DNA of 64,000 nucleotides from Bacteroidales bacterium UBA1181 (lineage in GTDB: Bacteria; Bacteroidota; Bacteroidia; Bacteroidales; Paludibacteraceae), in the NCBI GenBank assembly GCA_002310215.1, contig DBYR01000014.1:323166-387165 (forward strand), written 5' to 3'. Below, in pieces: positions 63,967-64,000 of the stretch. Each line of letters opens with the position of its first letter. Position 1 is the first letter of the stretch. The notes below the pieces were generated by a model. That model searched no databases and was not told where the DNA came from. It saw only the letters and a program-made list of their open reading frames with translations. Made by a program: the position numbers and the translations under genes.

Positions 63967-64000
63967 CTATATTCTTACCAATACGTAACCGGACAAGGAT
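63967..64000 (-). CDS. 3' end of a gene cut by the window edge, T9SS-tail-like
   Basis: In one minus-strand frame the last ten codons read SLSGYVLVRI and stop (TAG at 63967-63969), followed by a terminator. The pattern LxxGxYxVRI is typical of the last strand of a type A T9SS sorting domain. The rest of the gene lies outside the window, so the call is tentative. Confidence 0.35.
   Translation of the reverse strand, partial: SLSGYVLVRI

Noticed and set aside
60225..64000. Polysaccharide utilisation locus around the GH5 gene
   Set aside because: No SusC/SusD pair, sensor or second glycosidase lies nearby; the TonB receptor at 50-52 kb is 8 kb away and paired with DUF4249.

Overview
The window comes from a Bacteroidota chromosome, most likely an anaerobic, carbohydrate-using member of the Bacteroidales. 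The evidence is: type IX secretion (T9SS) proteins (a PorP/SprF barrel, two type B 'gliding-motility' sorting domains and a type A sorting domain on a 3241-residue protein); a TonB-dependent receptor paired with a DUF4249 lipoprotein; Bacteroidota-specific DUFs (3078, 4301, 4249); a rubrerythrin; and repeated TAnnTTTG -7 boxes in place of sigma70-type -10 boxes. Shine-Dalgarno sequences are mostly absent. No rRNA, tRNA, CRISPR array, integrase or transposase gene was seen. The species cannot be named from this window.

Layout. 0.06-3.9 kb: a three-gene overlapping T9SS cassette (type B cargo, OmpA/PD40 protein, PorP/SprF) closed by a terminator. 4.1-8.4 kb (minus): esterase, DUF2157 membrane protein, a probable GDYXXLXY-type partner and an MgtC/DUF4010 membrane protein. 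8.6-11.3 kb (plus): rsmG, pcm, a metallo-beta-lactamase-fold hydrolase and an orphan ABC ATPase, meeting a HAD phosphatase tail to tail. 12.0-15.0 kb (minus): DUF3078 protein and lepA. 15.5-25.9 kb: a giant LamG/T9SS surface protein and a coiled-coil lipoprotein that share a homologous C-terminal module. 26.1-28.4 kb: the GTPases era and der. 28.6-37.8 kb: a close-packed run of ftsK, a LolA-like gene, trxB, a 40-codon gene, uvrA, a YrdC/Sua5 gene and a sugar-phosphate transferase. 37.9-42.7 kb: a second type B T9SS protein, a LysM/periplasmic-binding protein, an outer-membrane barrel and a small membrane protein. 42.9-47.4 kb: SDR oxidoreductase, reverse rubrerythrin, YhcH-family protein, guaB and a radical SAM protein. 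47.5-52.3 kb: DUF4301, DUF4249 and a TonB-dependent receptor. 52.3-56.4 kb: an HsdR_N-domain protein divergent from holA, then nfo, an SUMF1-type lipoprotein and a PAP2 phosphatase.

56.4-60.2 kb is the most accessory-looking stretch. Palindromic interspersed repeats surround a gene fragment and crcB; next come an AAA/DUF4143 ATPase, three direct repeats on an exact 32-nt period, an AbiH-family abortive-infection gene and a small membrane protein. 60.2-64 kb has a secreted GH5 glycosidase, a secreted paralogous-domain protein flanked by AT-rich repeats, an S1/P1- or phospholipase C-like zinc enzyme and the last ten codons of another gene that ends like a T9SS cargo.

How the genes fit together: much of the window builds or uses the cell envelope (T9SS export, TonB uptake, outer-membrane lipoproteins, LysM binding, glycan priming). 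It is interleaved with housekeeping genes for ribosome assembly (rsmG, era, der, lepA), DNA maintenance (ftsK, uvrA, nfo, holA) and redox defence (trxB, rubrerythrin). The best candidates for undescribed biology are the giant protein/lipoprotein pair with its internal base-composition break, and the AbiH/DUF4143 islet with its 32-nt repeat array.
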